Shown here piece by piece: positions 1 to 12,800 of a stretch of DNA of 64,000 nucleotides. This DNA comes from Cacajao melanocephalus (Eukaryota; Chordata; Mammalia; Primates; Pitheciidae). The notes beneath the pieces were generated by a model, which was not told where the DNA came from, made no database searches, and saw only the letters and a list, made by a program, of their open reading frames with translations. Position numbers and translations under genes: made by a program. Numbering within the stretch: the first letter of the stretch is position 1; every line of letters starts with the position of its first letter. The stretch covers positions 1-64,000 of the forward strand of contig CAUYLG010039235.1 in NCBI GenBank assembly GCA_963573385.1, in the 5' to 3' direction.

Positions 1-662
1 ATGTGGAGAAATAGAAACACTTTTACACTTTTGGTGGGAGTATAAATTAGTTCAACCATTGTGGAAGACAGTGTGGCGATTCCTCAAGGATCTAGAAATA
101 GAAATTCCATTTGACCCAGCAATCCCATTACTGGGTATATAGCCAGAGGATTATAAATCATTCTATTACAAATACACACACGTATGTTCATTGCGGCACT
201 GTTTACAATAGCAAAGACCTGGAACCAACCCAAATGCCCAACGATGATAGACTGGACAAGGAAAATGTGGCACATATACACCATGGAATACTATGCAGCC
301 ATGAAAAATGATGAGTTTGTTTCCTTTGTAGGGATGTGGATGAACTGGAAACCATCATTCTCAGCAAACTGACACAAGAATAGAAAATCAAACACTACAT
401 GTTCTCACTCATAGGTAGGTGTTGAACAATTAGAACACATGGACACAGGGAGGGGAGCATCACACAGGGGTCTGTTGCAGGGGGCTAGGGGAGGGACAGC
501 GGAGGTGGGGAGGTTGGAGAGGGATAACATGGGGAGTAATGACAGATGTGGGTGACGGGTATGGAGGCAGCAAACCACCTGGCCATGTACATACCTATGC
601 AATGATCCTGCATAATCTGCACATGTACCCTAGAACCTAAAGTACAATTAAAAAAAAAAAAA
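1..662 (+). mobile_element. L1 (L1PA-type) 3' end, cut by window start
   Basis: This is the last part of L1 ORF2 followed by the L1 3' UTR and a short A-tail at 650-662. Short frames at 111-311 and 184-372 carry pieces of the ORF2 C-terminus (for example the stretch reading WNQPKCPTMIDWT), split by frameshifts. The 3' UTR has the usual G-rich stretch (about 465-540) and the 'tgcacatgtaccctagaac' end motif. The 5' part lies outside the window, so neither truncation nor a target-site duplication can be judged. It closely resembles the L1 at 21471-22280. Confidence 0.95.
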
Positions 663-2055
663 GCAAGAACAATGGTGAGTTTCTGCAGGAAAAGCATGTT
701 TTTAGTCATGACTAGGGGACTATTTTTATCAAAGAAATTGGACTTATTAATTCCAACATTTGAAGGGCAACATCATATTTAGTTCTCAGGAACTCCTTTC
801 AAAATATCTTGGCCACTTTACCATCAAAGTTAAGAGAGAATACATAGCTATTCTCTGCTACCTTATTGAGACTTCCCTTTGAGTTCTGGGCTCCTGTCTA
901 AGATAGCTGCTACATTTTCAGAATGCTGGTACAGGGTATGATCTCAGGATGTAGGTGTGTGATCCCTCCTCTCTCAGTATAGAGAATTTATACTTAAATT
1001 CCCAAGAGTATATTGCCATATAATAACACAATCACAACATTCACAAAACTCAACAATCCAAAATTAGTAGTTCCTCCCTCCTTCCATTTACAAACAGATA
1101 ATTTCTTGACTGCTTGTGTTTCCTTGCAAATTTCCTTTAACTAGTATGCCTGGTTTCCTGACAGTAGCTGGAGTAACCTGGTTGGAAACTTATTTTCTAG
1201 ACTGGAAGTAAAGCTTCAACAACTTTTCACCACACAAATATATCTTTACACAAAGACACACATACACAGAGTAGAGGTAAAGCAAATATGCCTTATTTAG
1301 TCCTTGGGTCAGTAGAGAGAAAAGAGGAGGAATCTTAGAAGAATAATTAAGAGTTGAAAGGTCTTACACAAGTCGAGGTTTGACATATGTTAATGTTAAA
1401 GAAGAACAGGTAGAGTCATTCAAAATCCCTACTGGTCCTCAGGGTCTTGAGGGATTCTCACTTGTGTTATCTGCTCTCAGAGTTTCTAATAGTAGTGGCA
1501 TTGAGTGATTAGAGTCTGGTTGCCTTAGGCTGCCTTTTCCAACAGTTATCAAATCCTCTTATGCATCCTGCTGGTTGTAGGGCTGACCATTTTTCAGATT
1601 AGCCAAGCATTTAGGGCTCTGAGTTACCCAAGAAGCCCGAGGATTAACTATTTAGAGGCTAAATTGCAAAAGCAAGAGTAATCAACTAACCCTTAAAAAA
1701 ATTGTAAGTAAAATCTGCTCAACACAGAACATTGATTTCTAAGCAAAATATTATTTTCAAGTTTCATTAGCCAAATATCTATGCATAGCCTGTAATCATC
1801 TTGAGACCAAAAACATAATAGCTCAGTATATCAAAAGTAATGTTTTCCTGAGAGAGCCGCAGGAGGGAGATTGACCTAAACACATTGCAAGTCATGAATT
1901 CAGGTGCATTTTCAGCATGTCTTCTCTAACTTGATAAAAACATTCAAATCATAATACCCAGGATAACCCAACCTCCTAAGTCTTTTCAATATTTAATATG
2001 GAATAACTATTTTGTAGAACTTGCTTTAGTGATTCATTCGTAGGATGTTATGCTA
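663..2055. other. Unique AT-rich sequence, no gene seen
   Basis: I recognise no repeat, RNA gene or coding frame here. It is ordinary AT-rich intergenic DNA. Confidence 0.6.
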
Positions 2056-2059
2056 TATT

Positions 2060-2175
2060 ATAAGCACTTATACACACGGAAGCCCACTAAACTGTGAAGA
2101 GATTTAAACAGTGTCTCATTTACTTATTCCCTGACAGTTTACACAGAACAAAGTATGTACTCTTATTATTATCTG
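2060..2175 (+). repeat. Possible L2 3'-end relic
   Basis: The order of 'gcacttat', 'cactaaactgtgaag' and 'cagtgtctcattta' resembles the conserved 3' region of L2. It is highly diverged, so this is a tentative call. Confidence 0.4.
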
Positions 2176-2815
2176 TGGGGTCTGCTGACTATAATGGCCT
2201 ACTGAATAAGTGTTAATAGTCACTTTCTACCCAGAACCTACATAGTGCCTACACTGAATCTCAGCACTTTCCCCTCCATATTTTCATCTGCTCAGTTCTT
2301 GTGTTCATTCAGTGACTATTTTTTTCAGTCCCTTCTCATCATCTTGTCAAAGTCATAAATTGCGAACTATACCTGCATGACTGTCTATATTACGCTAAAA
2401 TTATATTTATTCACTGCATATAAAAATAAATGAATTTTTTTAGCTTGAATGCCTATTATTTTCCCCACAGAAGTGTCAAACCACTGCAATGTTTCTTTTC
2501 TTCTCTTCTACCAACTCCATCTTCACTACAAATAATAGTTCTAATCATAAAATTAAAATAGAATTGGTAGTAGGAGCAGTACAATGAACAGCATAAAATT
2601 AATGAATTGGGCACATAGTTGACGCCATTATCACCCATTTATAAACTAAATTTATATTTATATTTTTGAAAGCTATGCCTAGAATATCATAGTATAGCCA
2701 CAGGAGAATAAAAAATGTTATTGGTATTCTCTTCATGTTATCATTTTCTAAAACATGGCTTTAAATTAATTTTCCCTGAGTCCATTTTCTTCTCTTTCTC
2801 CAGCTCAGCTCTTTA
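2176..2815. other. Unique AT-rich sequence, no gene seen
   Basis: No recognisable element. The frame at 2456-2638 on the minus strand has no known motif and is probably chance. Confidence 0.6.
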
Positions 2816-2819
2816 TACT

Positions 2820-2955
2820 TAAATTCCATTAGGTGGTTTTCTCATCTCTAAAGTAGGGACATAAATAATGATAGCTATATTTCAAAGAGAATATGAAGAT
2901 TAAATTGAGCAAAGCAAATGAAAAATATTGTTTAAGCTATACAATGATATACAAA
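2820..2955 (+). repeat. MIR relic
   Basis: The stretch reading 'ttttctcatctctaaagtag', then 'ataataatgatag', then 'gaagattaaattgagc' follows the core and 3' half of the MIR consensus. It is heavily diverged. Confidence 0.55.
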
Positions 2956-5024
2956 TAGATTTCTGTTATTTCCATTGGAGGAGTATTTAAATATTACAAG
3001 ACACACTAGGGATAAGTTTATTTGGCAGCTGTCTTGTCACTCCAAATAAATTTATTTGTCATGTATTTATTGAGGAATTTACAGACTCTAGAGAATTTTC
3101 TCTGTAAGAGCACTGCTTTTGAATTTTCTTTTTTCTCCCACTCTGCCTCTTTAGGTAGTTGAATTCTCCACAGACAAATAATATCTTAGCTGCGTAGCTA
3201 AGCTGCAACTAAATTCTCCAGGCATTTTTTGTAAGATGGATTCAGCACTTAGGAAAATTCAACTTAAAAGAGGAAAACATCCCTTAACTAGAGAATTATC
3301 TCCTTCAAGTTTTCTGTTCAGAAGTGACTTCTATGTTAAGGTTTACCAAGTATTCTTGACTTTTGTTCCTGTGTATTTTTACATGTTTAAAGTGTATTGT
3401 TTCCACTTAACTAGACTGTAAGCAATTCTAATGTCATTTTTGTTTCTAATATATTGGTTTCTACAACATTTTTATTTTGATTGGTGATAACAAAATGATA
3501 GCAATAACTATAAAGGTCTTAGTTTAAATATTTTCAAGTAGTATAGTTGAGAGCTTAATTAATTCAAGTCATATTTGTATCATTGTGAAATAAATTATAT
3601 ACAGTAAGACCTATTTTAAAAATAACCATTTATTATAGAAAGGTGCTTTTGTCCAGTACTTTTCAAATATTAAAAAAAGCTTATGAAGACTAAAATATAT
3701 ACTTTTTTAGAATAAACTTTTCCTTCTTTTTGTTGTTTTATTACATATGGTCTCTTAAATAGCCATTATGGCATTTAAATGATATTTCCCTCAAATTATT
3801 AGCAATATATGTAAGGATCTATGGCATGAAGTATATGTGGGTATTTAAAATGGGGAAGTGCTATGATTAATAAGTTTAAACAAATGGCAGATAAATTTAT
3901 AGCATTTATAGTTGTGAACAAACTGTATCCAATTATATTCAGTTCCTATTACTAAAAAGTTATCATACTATGATAATCGTTTCTGCTTGTGCATTGTTTT
4001 GCCAGAAAACCATGATAAAAGCTTTCTAAGTTTCAGGGCAGATAGTAAATGGTGATTATATTCAACAGCAAGAAGTCTTTGAAAATGATATTAACACAGA
4101 TACAGATTTGTCTGTAATAAGTAAAAATCACATCAGTGTAAGATATCCAATTTTACCTTGTTACATTGGAGGTTTTCAGAATAGTTACTGTCAGAATTTT
4201 ACATTTAAACTCGAAAGCAACAAGGATTGATTAGTCATTGAATTGGTAATGTTGGATTAGTTCATTTAGTGTAGGAAATAAATGAAATAAAGTTTGGCAA
4301 CAAATGCCTTTGAGAAAGTTATAAGAAAATATTGCAACAGCTTTTTTTTTTTGAAATGAGAATATTATCAAAAAGTGAACTTAGTAATGAGAGAAGTGAA
4401 GCACTGTGCTTAACTACATCATTACTGATAGTTGCTCATACATTTACATTTTTACCTTGCACATACTCACACATAAAGTTATCTTTCCCCTTTATGAAGT
4501 CTTGATTTAAAAGGAAATTTGCATTACAAAAAAACCCCCCATGCTTTTGGTTTCCATAGATCAAAACTCAACGCATATATTATTACATTTTTGTGACAAT
4601 AACGATGTTAACCTGCAATTCTCTATGTATTCTTCCTCCATTATTTATTCACCAACATTTTTCTGACTTTTATGTAAAATACTATATGGCATTATACCAA
4701 TACGGAATATGTACTATACGTAATATACCTTTAAGGAACTCGGCACCATTGGAAAGCCAGCAGTTTTCAGTAACTATCTACATTAGCTAACTATTGCAGT
4801 GGGTAATGGCAAAAGATGGAATGGAGACAAGGTATATAGATAACTCTTTCAAGGAGTTTTGTTATAATAATCATAAGCCATTGCATACTAAATATAAAAT
4901 AGCATATAATATATATATTATATATTATATAGTAAATATAATAATAGCATAGTAAATATAAAAAAAAGTAAGTTAATTTATGGAATAAGATCACAGTGGA
5001 GATGGAAGAGAATGAAGTCCAATG
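2956..5024. other. Unique AT-rich sequence
   Basis: No gene or clear repeat is visible. 4880-4975 is a TA-rich low-complexity patch made of short palindromic ATATAT units. Short frames at 3236-3421 and 4593-4790 have no recognisable domain. Confidence 0.6.
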
Positions 5025-5072
5025 TAAGGTTAGACTTTCTACAAATGATGCTGAACAAATTGGAAATCCCTA
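5025..5072 (+). mobile_element. L1M ORF2 fragment, left part of an interrupted copy
   Basis: The bases around 'tacaaatgatgctgaacaaa' match an L1M ORF2 segment that leads directly into the sequence resuming at 5660. The younger L1 at 5073-5655 was therefore inserted into this older copy. Confidence 0.55.
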
Positions 5073-5508
5073 AACAGAACCCAAATGCCCATCAGTGATA
5101 GACTGGATAAAGAAAATGTGGCACATACACACCATGGAATACTATGCAGCCATAAAAAAGAATGAGTTCATGTTCTTTTCAGGGACATGGATGAAGCTGA
5201 GAACCATCATTCTCAGCAAACTGACACTGGAATAGAAAACCAAACACAGCATGATCTCACTCATAAGTGGGGTTGAACAACGTGAACACATGAACACAGA
5301 GAGGGGAACATCACACACTGGGGCCTGTTGGGCGGTGGGGGGGCTTGGGTATGGATAGCAGGGGGTGGGGGAATTGGGAAGGGATAACATTAGGAGAAAT
5401 ACCTAATGTAGATGGCAGGGGGATGGATGCAGCAAACCACCACCATGGCATGTGTATACCTATGTAACAATCCTGCATGATCTGCATATGTATCCCAGAA
5501 CTTAAATA
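5073..5508 (+). mobile_element. 5'-truncated L1PA 3' end
   Basis: It starts in the ORF2 C-terminal coding region ('aacccaaatgcccatcagtg') and runs through the 3' UTR to the L1 end motif near 5495. The tail is replaced by a TA/TG microsatellite. It sits inside an older L1M copy. I could not identify a target-site duplication. Confidence 0.9.
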
Positions 5509-5522
5509 TATATATATATATA

Positions 5523-5556
<34 letters not shown>

Positions 5557-5655
5557 TTATATATTTTTATACATATATATATTTATATTTTATATATATA
5601 TTTATATATTTTATATATATATAAATATATATATAAACCTAATATATATAATTTT
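5505..5655. repeat. (TA)n/(TG)n compound microsatellite at L1 tail
   Basis: A (TA)n run is followed by a (TG)n run (about 5521-5540), then more imperfect TATATA/TTTATA units. It starts exactly where the L1 poly-A tail should be, so it probably grew from that tail. The frame at 5477-5665 is only a translation of the repeat. Confidence 0.9.
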
Positions 5656-6605
5656 TAAATTATGAACCTTGAGCCATACAACATACCACATTAAAAAATT
5701 AACACAAATAGATCATAGTCATACATGTAATACTTCAAAATTATAAGCATTCTAGAAAACAATAGGAGAATATTTTTGGGTTCTTGGAGAAGACAATGAT
5801 TATTAGATACTACAGCAAAAGCGTCATCTGTAAAAGAAGAAAAAAGTTAATCACTTCATCAAATTAAAAAAAAATCTACTCATCAAAAGATACTGTTAAG
5901 AAATTTTAAAGATAAGTCCCAGATCAGGAGACAATCTTTGCATGACTCTAATAATGGATTTCTATGCAGAATATGTACATAATTATCAAACTAACAAGAA
6001 AAAATAATAAAACTGGACAAAGGCTTTGAACAGACATTTCATCAAAAAATACACGATAGCAAATAAGCATATGAAAAGATGTTCAACATCGTAGTCATTA
6101 AGAAAAACTAAAAAACCCAATGAGATATCACTACATATGAATTAGAAAGAATGTACCTGAGAATACAAAGTGCTGATGAAGGTGCAAAGCAGGTGGAGCT
6201 CTCTTACACTCTTGGTATGAATATAAAATGGCACAGCCACTTTAGAAAACAGTTTATCAGTTTCTTATAAAGTTAAGCATAATCCCAAGCCATCCCTCTT
6301 TTAGGCATTTATACAAGAGAAATGAGCAGTTATGATCATCTAAAAACCTGCACAATTATATTTATGGCAGTCTTATTTATAATAAAAAATTAGAAACAAC
6401 CCAAATTCCTTCCACTGTTGAATGGATGTACTGTTATATCCAAACAGTGGAATACTACTCAGTAATATATGTGAATAAATTAGTAACACTCAATAACATG
6501 AATGAATCTCAAGTAAATTATGTTAAATGAAAGAAGCCAGACTCATAAAACTAAATAGTATATGATTCCATTTTTATGACATTCTGGAAAAGACAAGAAC
6601 GACTT
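5656..6605 (+). mobile_element. L1M ORF2 3' portion
   Basis: About 950 bp follows the L1M ORF2 C-terminal coding sequence in order. Recognisable blocks include 'cagacatttcatcaaaaaat' near 6035, 'gcacagccactttagaaaac' near 6231, 'tactactcagtaatat' near 6453 and 'gacattctggaaaag' near 6579. Many stops and indels are present. It continues the fragment at 5025-5072. Confidence 0.85.
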
Positions 6606-6660
6606 GTTGGATGATATATTGTTCTATATCTTCGTTGTAGAGATGTTTGTATTAACTGCA

Positions 6661-7450
6661 GCTGACATTTGAACAATGCAGAGGTAAGAGGTGTTGACCT
6701 CCCACAGTTGAAAATCCGTATATAACTTTTGACTCTCCCAAATGTTAACTACTAATAGCTTAGTGTTAACCAGAAGCCTTACCAATAGTATAACAGTAAA
6801 TTAATACATATTTTGCATGTGTATTATATACTTTATAATAAAGTAAGGTAGAGAAAATAAAATGTTTTTAAAAAATAAAGAAGAGAAAATCCATTTACAG
6901 TACTGTATGCTATTTATTGATTCTGTGAGTTTACCTCTGTTTACAAGATGAATCCTCTGTCTGAAATGAACAGAAACCACAGCGGCAGATCTCAGTCTAT
7001 GGTATATATCAAGCAATTCAATTTTTTTTTTTGATAATTTCATGTCTTTTCACTGACTCTTGGGAGTACTTCCTGCATCACCAGTAGGGCTTCATATGGA
7101 TCTTCAAGGTTACAGAAATGCATTAAACATGATGAAAAATACTCAAGAACTACAAAAGAACATTTTTTATTGTAATATGCTGTTTACTAGAGAGAAACTG
7201 CTCATGCCACAAGCATTTTAAGTGAATACCTGCAACACTTGAGCTCACTATAATAGCAACAGAAGATGGTACAAAACCATTACAGTAGCATAGTATGTAC
7301 AAAAGTTAATTTTATTCAGTTATGATTTAGTATTCCGTCTTTAAGTTTCTCTTGACTATAGACAGCACCATGTATGGTTTCTAAGTGTTGTATTTGTAGG
7401 TTTGATAAATTTTAACTTTTTATAACAGATTTGTTTATGTTTTATGATAG
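6661..7450 (+). mobile_element. Tigger-type (TcMar) DNA transposon remnant
   Basis: The left end reads 'tgacatttgaacaatgcaga' and then 'gttgaaaatccgtatataac', which matches the terminal part of a Tigger-family element (MER44/Tigger7-like). Downstream parts such as 'aagccttaccaatagtataa' and 'ctttataataaagtaaggta' follow the same consensus. No transposase frame survives. The class is fairly sure, the subfamily is not. Confidence 0.65.
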
Positions 7451-7626
7451 TAAATGATAAACCAAAATAAACTTAGTATTTTGACAATTGGTAAACCAAC
7501 ACTTGGAATTTGAATAATTGTTAATAGGAAAGTTCCTTTTTATACTTTTATTCCAGTGTATAAATAAAAAAATTAGAATAATACTATTTTGAAACTTTGT
7601 TAAATCTAGTCATTGGTCATCAGTGT

Positions 7627-7674
7627 TTTCTAACATCACAGAAGGAGACGTCTGTTCTTCTGTGATGTTAGAAA
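7627..7674. repeat. Perfect 18-bp inverted repeat with 12-nt spacer
   Basis: The left arm (7627-7644, 'tttctaacatcacagaag') is the exact reverse complement of the right arm (7657-7674). The spacer contains a second small palindrome, 'agacgtct', at 7646-7653. I recognise no transposon terminal repeats around it. It could form a cruciform in DNA or a short hairpin in RNA. Confidence 0.95.
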
Positions 7675-7779
7675 CCATATTAGACAAATGTAATTGCCTC
7701 CTGAGGGAATAGTGCATATTTCTGATGAAATTATCTTGCTAAAAAATTGTAATCAAACCTTTATACCCAAATACCAATT

Positions 7780-8310
7780 AATGAAAAATACGGAGAAGTG
7801 CAGAACAGGTTAAACTACGCCTATATACACTGTCAGCAAAAACCAGACTGTGGGAAACTATATTTCTTTAAAAATAAATAGTAAGAAAAGGAAAAAACAT
7901 ATGGATTAAAAAAGACTTAAAAATGCATTAACTAATTTTATTGTCTGAACTTTATTTAATCGTAATTCAGACAAATTGTTATAAAATGACATTTAAGTGA
8001 TAATGCAAAATTTTGTCATTGACTAAATATTTGATGACAATGTCATTATGTTTATTTTAAAAATGATAATGTCATACATTTTTTTAAAGTTTTAATCATT
8101 TAGAAATACATGCTGCATTACTTGCAAAAAATCGTATAATGTCTTGAATTTGCTTCAAAACAATTTGGAGATGGGGGCAGTGGGTCTGGGATACAGGATA
8201 AATAAGATGAGTTGATGTGTTGAAGCTGAGCGGTGATGGTTGCAAGGGTTTCTTTATATTGTCTTGTCGTCTTCTGTATATGTTTAAAATTTTCCATAAC
8301 AAAACTAAAT
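7780..8310 (+). mobile_element. Ancient L1M-type 3' UTR
   Basis: Ordered blocks match an old L1M 3' UTR: 'gactgtgggaaactat' near 7847, 'ttgcttcaaaacaatttgg' near 8150, 'tgttgaagctgagcggtgat' near 8218, and the terminal 'atatgtttaaaattttccat' near 8278. The frame at 8096-8380 (minus) is antisense to this and is not a gene. Confidence 0.6.
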
Positions 8311-9104
8311 TAGAAAGAAAAAGAAAGGGAGAAATGCAGGAAAAGAAGAGAGAAGGAAAGAATGGTGCTCCTGTAGCCATGACAATATAGCCCTTTATAG
8401 ATTAGGGAACATTTCACATTTAATATTTCAGGCAAAGAAAGCAGACATAGCTCTCAGCTTCTTTCCTAACCACTTCTCCTGGCAGTGGGTCTCTGCCATG
8501 CCTTGGGACTCAGGCTAGGGGTATAGTAATAGAATGGGGAGATTGAGGAGCATGGGGATGTTTGTGGGTTCACTGGAACTTTTCTAGGAAGAAACAAATG
8601 TTTGAGTACCAGGCCTCTTCAAAATCTTTATCTTCTTCATAAAGGGACTTCGCTTGGTTTAGCAGGTATTATCAACCTACATTTTGTCACATCTTATTGT
8701 ATTTCATGTCACTATTAGAAGTATACTTTCTTTTCACCCATTTTGCTTTCAGATGTCAACAAATAGCCTATTTCAATTTTTTAAAATAAAACTTTGGAGG
8801 ATCTCTTGCTTTGGATATAGTTGTTAAATCTCTATCAAGTATTGCTAAAAGCTGTGGAAAGAACAGCAGTGTACTCTCTATAGATGGCAAGAGATAGATA
8901 AATGAAGAGATGTGCAGATTTCATCATTGGAGTTTAGGTTTGCTTAAACTAAGGTTTGTTTGAGTAACTGTACAGATTTTTTTAAAGTCAGATTAATTCA
9001 TTGGTGAGAAAACAAATAAAAGCTTAAGAAGCTTGTAAAGTCAGGCAATTTCAACCTGGGAAGATACTAAGGTTTTCCTAAAGGTACACAGGTCTACTTG
9101 GAGG
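8311..9104. other. Unique sequence, no gene seen
   Basis: No coding frame, RNA gene or repeat was recognised. Confidence 0.55.
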
Positions 9105-9245
9105 TAGAGGTTACGGCACAGCCTTTGGAGTTCAACAGGCATCTCTACTACTGCATTTATCAGCTATGTGGCTTCAGGAAAGCTGTTTAAATTTTTTGAG
9201 TTCTGTTTTCCTCATTCAAACCTGAGAGCTATAACAGGACAGCAG
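9105..9245 (+). repeat. MIR relic
   Basis: The segments 'cacagcctttggagttcaac', 'cagctatgtggcttcagg' and 'ttttcctcattcaaacc' follow the MIR consensus in order, from the 5' body through the core. Confidence 0.75.
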
Positions 9246-9587
9246 GGGAATATAAAAGATTTTGGAGCTAGGAAATAACCTGATATATTCAATACACAAG
9301 GGCAAAAGTGGCCTCTGAAATTCATGAAGTTTATATAGTGGGTATTTGCAGTTTAACATTTTCCTCTCCCTTAAAAGGGAAATGGGACTATTTTACAACT
9401 GCAAAGGCAGCAGCAGAATGATATATATGGTTGGTATTTGCATGTCATTCAGACAACCATGTTTAATGGACTGGAATTAATTTAGCTGCTGTTTCAGCAA
9501 ACCATACCAAGAACTACCTAGGTGTGCCCTGTCTAGCTTTGCTGAGAGAACAAAAAGGCATCAGGAAAAAATATTGATAAGAACTTT

Positions 9588-9599
9588 TCAAAGAATATC
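9588..9599. repeat. Left target-site duplication of full-length L1
   Basis: 'tcaaagaatatc' here matches 'tcaaagggtatc' at 16074-16085 with two mismatches. The pair flanks the L1 at 9600-16073. Confidence 0.7.
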
Positions 9600-9815
9600 A
9601 TTATTATTATCATTATACTTTAAGTTCTGGAAATCATGTGCAGAATGTGCAGGTTTGTTACGTAGGAATACACATGCCGTGGTGGTTTGCTCTACCCATC
9701 AGCCAGTCATCTACATTAGGTATTTCTCCTAATGCTATCCATCCCATAGCCCCCCACCCCTCAACAGGCCCTGGTGTGTGATTTTCCCCTTCCTGTGTCT
9801 ATGCGTTCTCATTGT

Positions 9816-12800
9816 TCAACTCCAACTTACAAATGAGAACATGTGGTGTTCGGTTTTCTGTTCCAGTGTTAATTTGCTGAGGATGATGGTTTCCAGCTTT
9901 ATCCATGTCCCTGCAAAGGACATGAACTCCTCCTTTTTTATGGCTGCATAGTATTCCATGGTGCATATGTGCTACATTTTCTTTATCCATTCTATCATTG
10001 ATAGGCATTTGGATTGGTTCCAAGTCTTTGCTATTTTGAATAGTGCTACAATTAACATACATGTGCATGTGTCTTATAGTAGAATGACTTATAATCCTTT
10101 GGGTATATACCCAGTAATGGGATTGCTGGGTCAAATAGTATTTCTACCTTGAGGAATCTTCCACAATTGTTGAACTAATTTACACTCCCACCAACAGGGT
10201 AAAAGCATTCCCATTTCTCCACATTCTCTTTAGCATCTGTTGTTTCCTGACTTTTTAATGATTGCCATTCTAACTGGCTTGAGAAGGTATTTCATTGTGG
10301 TTTTGATTTGCATTTCTCTAATTACCAGGGATGTGATGAGATTTTTTTCATATGTTTGTTGGCCACATAAATGTCTTCTTTTGAGAAGTATCTGTTGATA
10401 TCCTTTGACCTCTTTTTGATGGGGTTGTTTTATCTTGTAAAGTTAAGTTCCTTGTAGATTCTGGATATTAGCCCTTTGTCAGATGGATAGATTACAAAAA
10501 TTTTCTCCCATTCTGTAGGTGGCTTGTTTACTCTGATGATAGTTTATATTGCTGTGCAAAAGCTCTTTAGTTTAATTAGATCACATTTGTCTATTTTGGT
10601 TTTTGTTGCCGTCGCTTTTGTTGTTTCAGACCTGAAGTCTTTGTCTATGCTTGCGTCCTGAATGGTATTGCCTAGGTTTCCTTCTAGGGTTTTTTTATGG
10701 TTTTAGGTTTTACAGTTTAATCCACCTTGAGTTAATTTGTATTGAGGTGTAAGGAAGGGGTCTAGTTTCTGTTTTCTGCACATGGTTAGCCAGTTTTCCA
10801 ACCACGATTAATTAAGTAGGGAATCCTTTACCCATTGCTTGTTTTTGTCAGGTTTGTCAAAAATCAGATGGGTGTAGATGTGTGGTGTTATTTCTGAGGC
10901 CTCTGTTCTGTTCTGTTGGTCTATATATATATATGTTTTTTGTAACAGTACCATGCTGTTTTTGTTACTATAGCCTTGTTGTATTGTTTGAAGACAGGTA
11001 GCATAATGCCTCCAGCTTTGTTCTTTTCAGTTAGGATTGTCTTGGCTATACAGGCTCTTTTTTATTCATATAAAATGTGTAGTAGTTTCTTCTAATTCTG
11101 TGAAGAAAGTGAATGATAGCTTGATTAGGATAGCATTGAATCTTTAATTGCTTTGGGCAGTATAATCATTCTCACAATTTTGGTTCTTGTTTTCCATGAG
11201 CATAGAATGGTTTTCCATTTGTTTATGTCCTCTCTTATTTCTCTGAGCAGTGCTTTGTAGTTCTCCTTGAAGAGGTCCTTCACATCCCTTGTAAGTTGTA
11301 TTCCTAGGCATTTTATTCTCTTTGTAGCAATTGTGAATGTTAGTTCACTCATTATTTGGCTCTTTATTATTGGTGTATAGGAATGCTTGTGATTTTTGCA
11401 CATTGATTTTATATCCTGAGACTTTGTTGAAGTTGCCTGTCAGCTTAAGGAGATTTTGGGCTGAGATGATGGGTTTTTCTAAATACATGATCATGTCATC
11501 TGCAAACAGAGACAACTGGGCTTCCTCTCTTCCTATTTGAATCCCCTTTATTTCTTTCTCTTGCTTGATTACCCTGGCCAGAACTTTCAATACTATGTAG
11601 AATAGGAGTGATGAGAGAGGGCATCCTTGTCTTGTGCCAGTTTTCAAAGGGAATGCTTCCAGCTTTTGCTCATTTAGTATGATATTGGCTGTGAGTTTGT
11701 CATAAATAGCTCTGATTGTTTTGAGATACATTCTGTCAATACTTAGTTGATTGAGAGTTTTTAGCATGAAGTGTTGTTAAATTTTATTGAAGATCTTTTC
11801 TGCATGTATTGAGGTAATCATGTGGTTTATGTCATTGATTCTGTTTATGTGATGGATTATATTTATTGATTTGCATAGTGAACCAGGCTTGCATCCCAAG
11901 GATGAAACCGACTTGATTGTGTTGGATAAGCTTTTTGATGTGCTGCTGGATTCCGTTTGCCAGTATTTTATTGAGGATTTTTACATCCATGTTCATCAGA
12001 AATAACGGCCTGAAACTTTCTTTTTTGTTGTGTCTTGGCCAGGTTTTGGTATCAGTATGATGCTGGCCTCATCAAATGAGTTAGAGTGAGGTCCTTCTTT
12101 TGCTATTGTTTTTAATATTTTCAGGAGGAATGATACCTGCTCCTCCTTGTACCAGTGGTAGAATTCAGCTGTGAATCTGTCTGGTCGTGGGCTTTTTTTG
12201 GTTGGTAGGCTATTAATTACTGCCTCAATTTTAGAACTTGTTATTGGTCTCTTTAGGGATTCAACTTCTTCCTGGTTTAGTCTTGGGAGGATGGATGTGT
12301 ACAGGAATTCGTCCATTTCCTGTAGATTTTCTAGTTTATTTGTATAGAGGTGTTTATACTATTATCTGATGGTAGTTTGTATTTCTGTAGAATCAGTGGT
12401 GATATCTCCTTTATCATTTTTTATTGTATCTATTCGATTCTTCTCTCTTCTCTTCTTTACTGTTCTGGCTAGCTGTCTATCTGTTTTGTTAATCTTTTCA
12501 AAAAACCAGCTCCTGGATTCACTGATTTTTTTGAAGGGTTTTTCATGTCTCTATGTCTTTCGGTTCTGCTCTGATCTTAGTTATTTGTTGTCTTCTGCTT
12601 GCTTTTGAATTTCTTTGCTATTGCTTCTCTAGTTCTTTTAATTGGGATATTAGGGTGTCAATTTTAGATTGTTTCCATTGTCTCCTGTGGGAATTTAGTG
12701 CTATAAATTTCCCTCTAAACACTGCTTTAGCTGTGTCATAGAGATTCTAGTATGTTGTATCTTTGTTCTCATTGGTTTAAAACAACGTATTCATTTCTGC

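Noticed and set aside
7940..8045. Short inverted pairs (for example ttgtctgaa / ttcagacaa) as a hairpin gene
   Set aside because: Arms are only 7-9 bp in AT-rich DNA and fall inside an old L1M 3' UTR, so chance is enough.
11345..11767. 140-codon frame with reverse-transcriptase motifs as a possible active enzyme
   Set aside because: It is only a piece of L1 ORF2. The parent ORF has a stop at codon 6 and further frameshifts.
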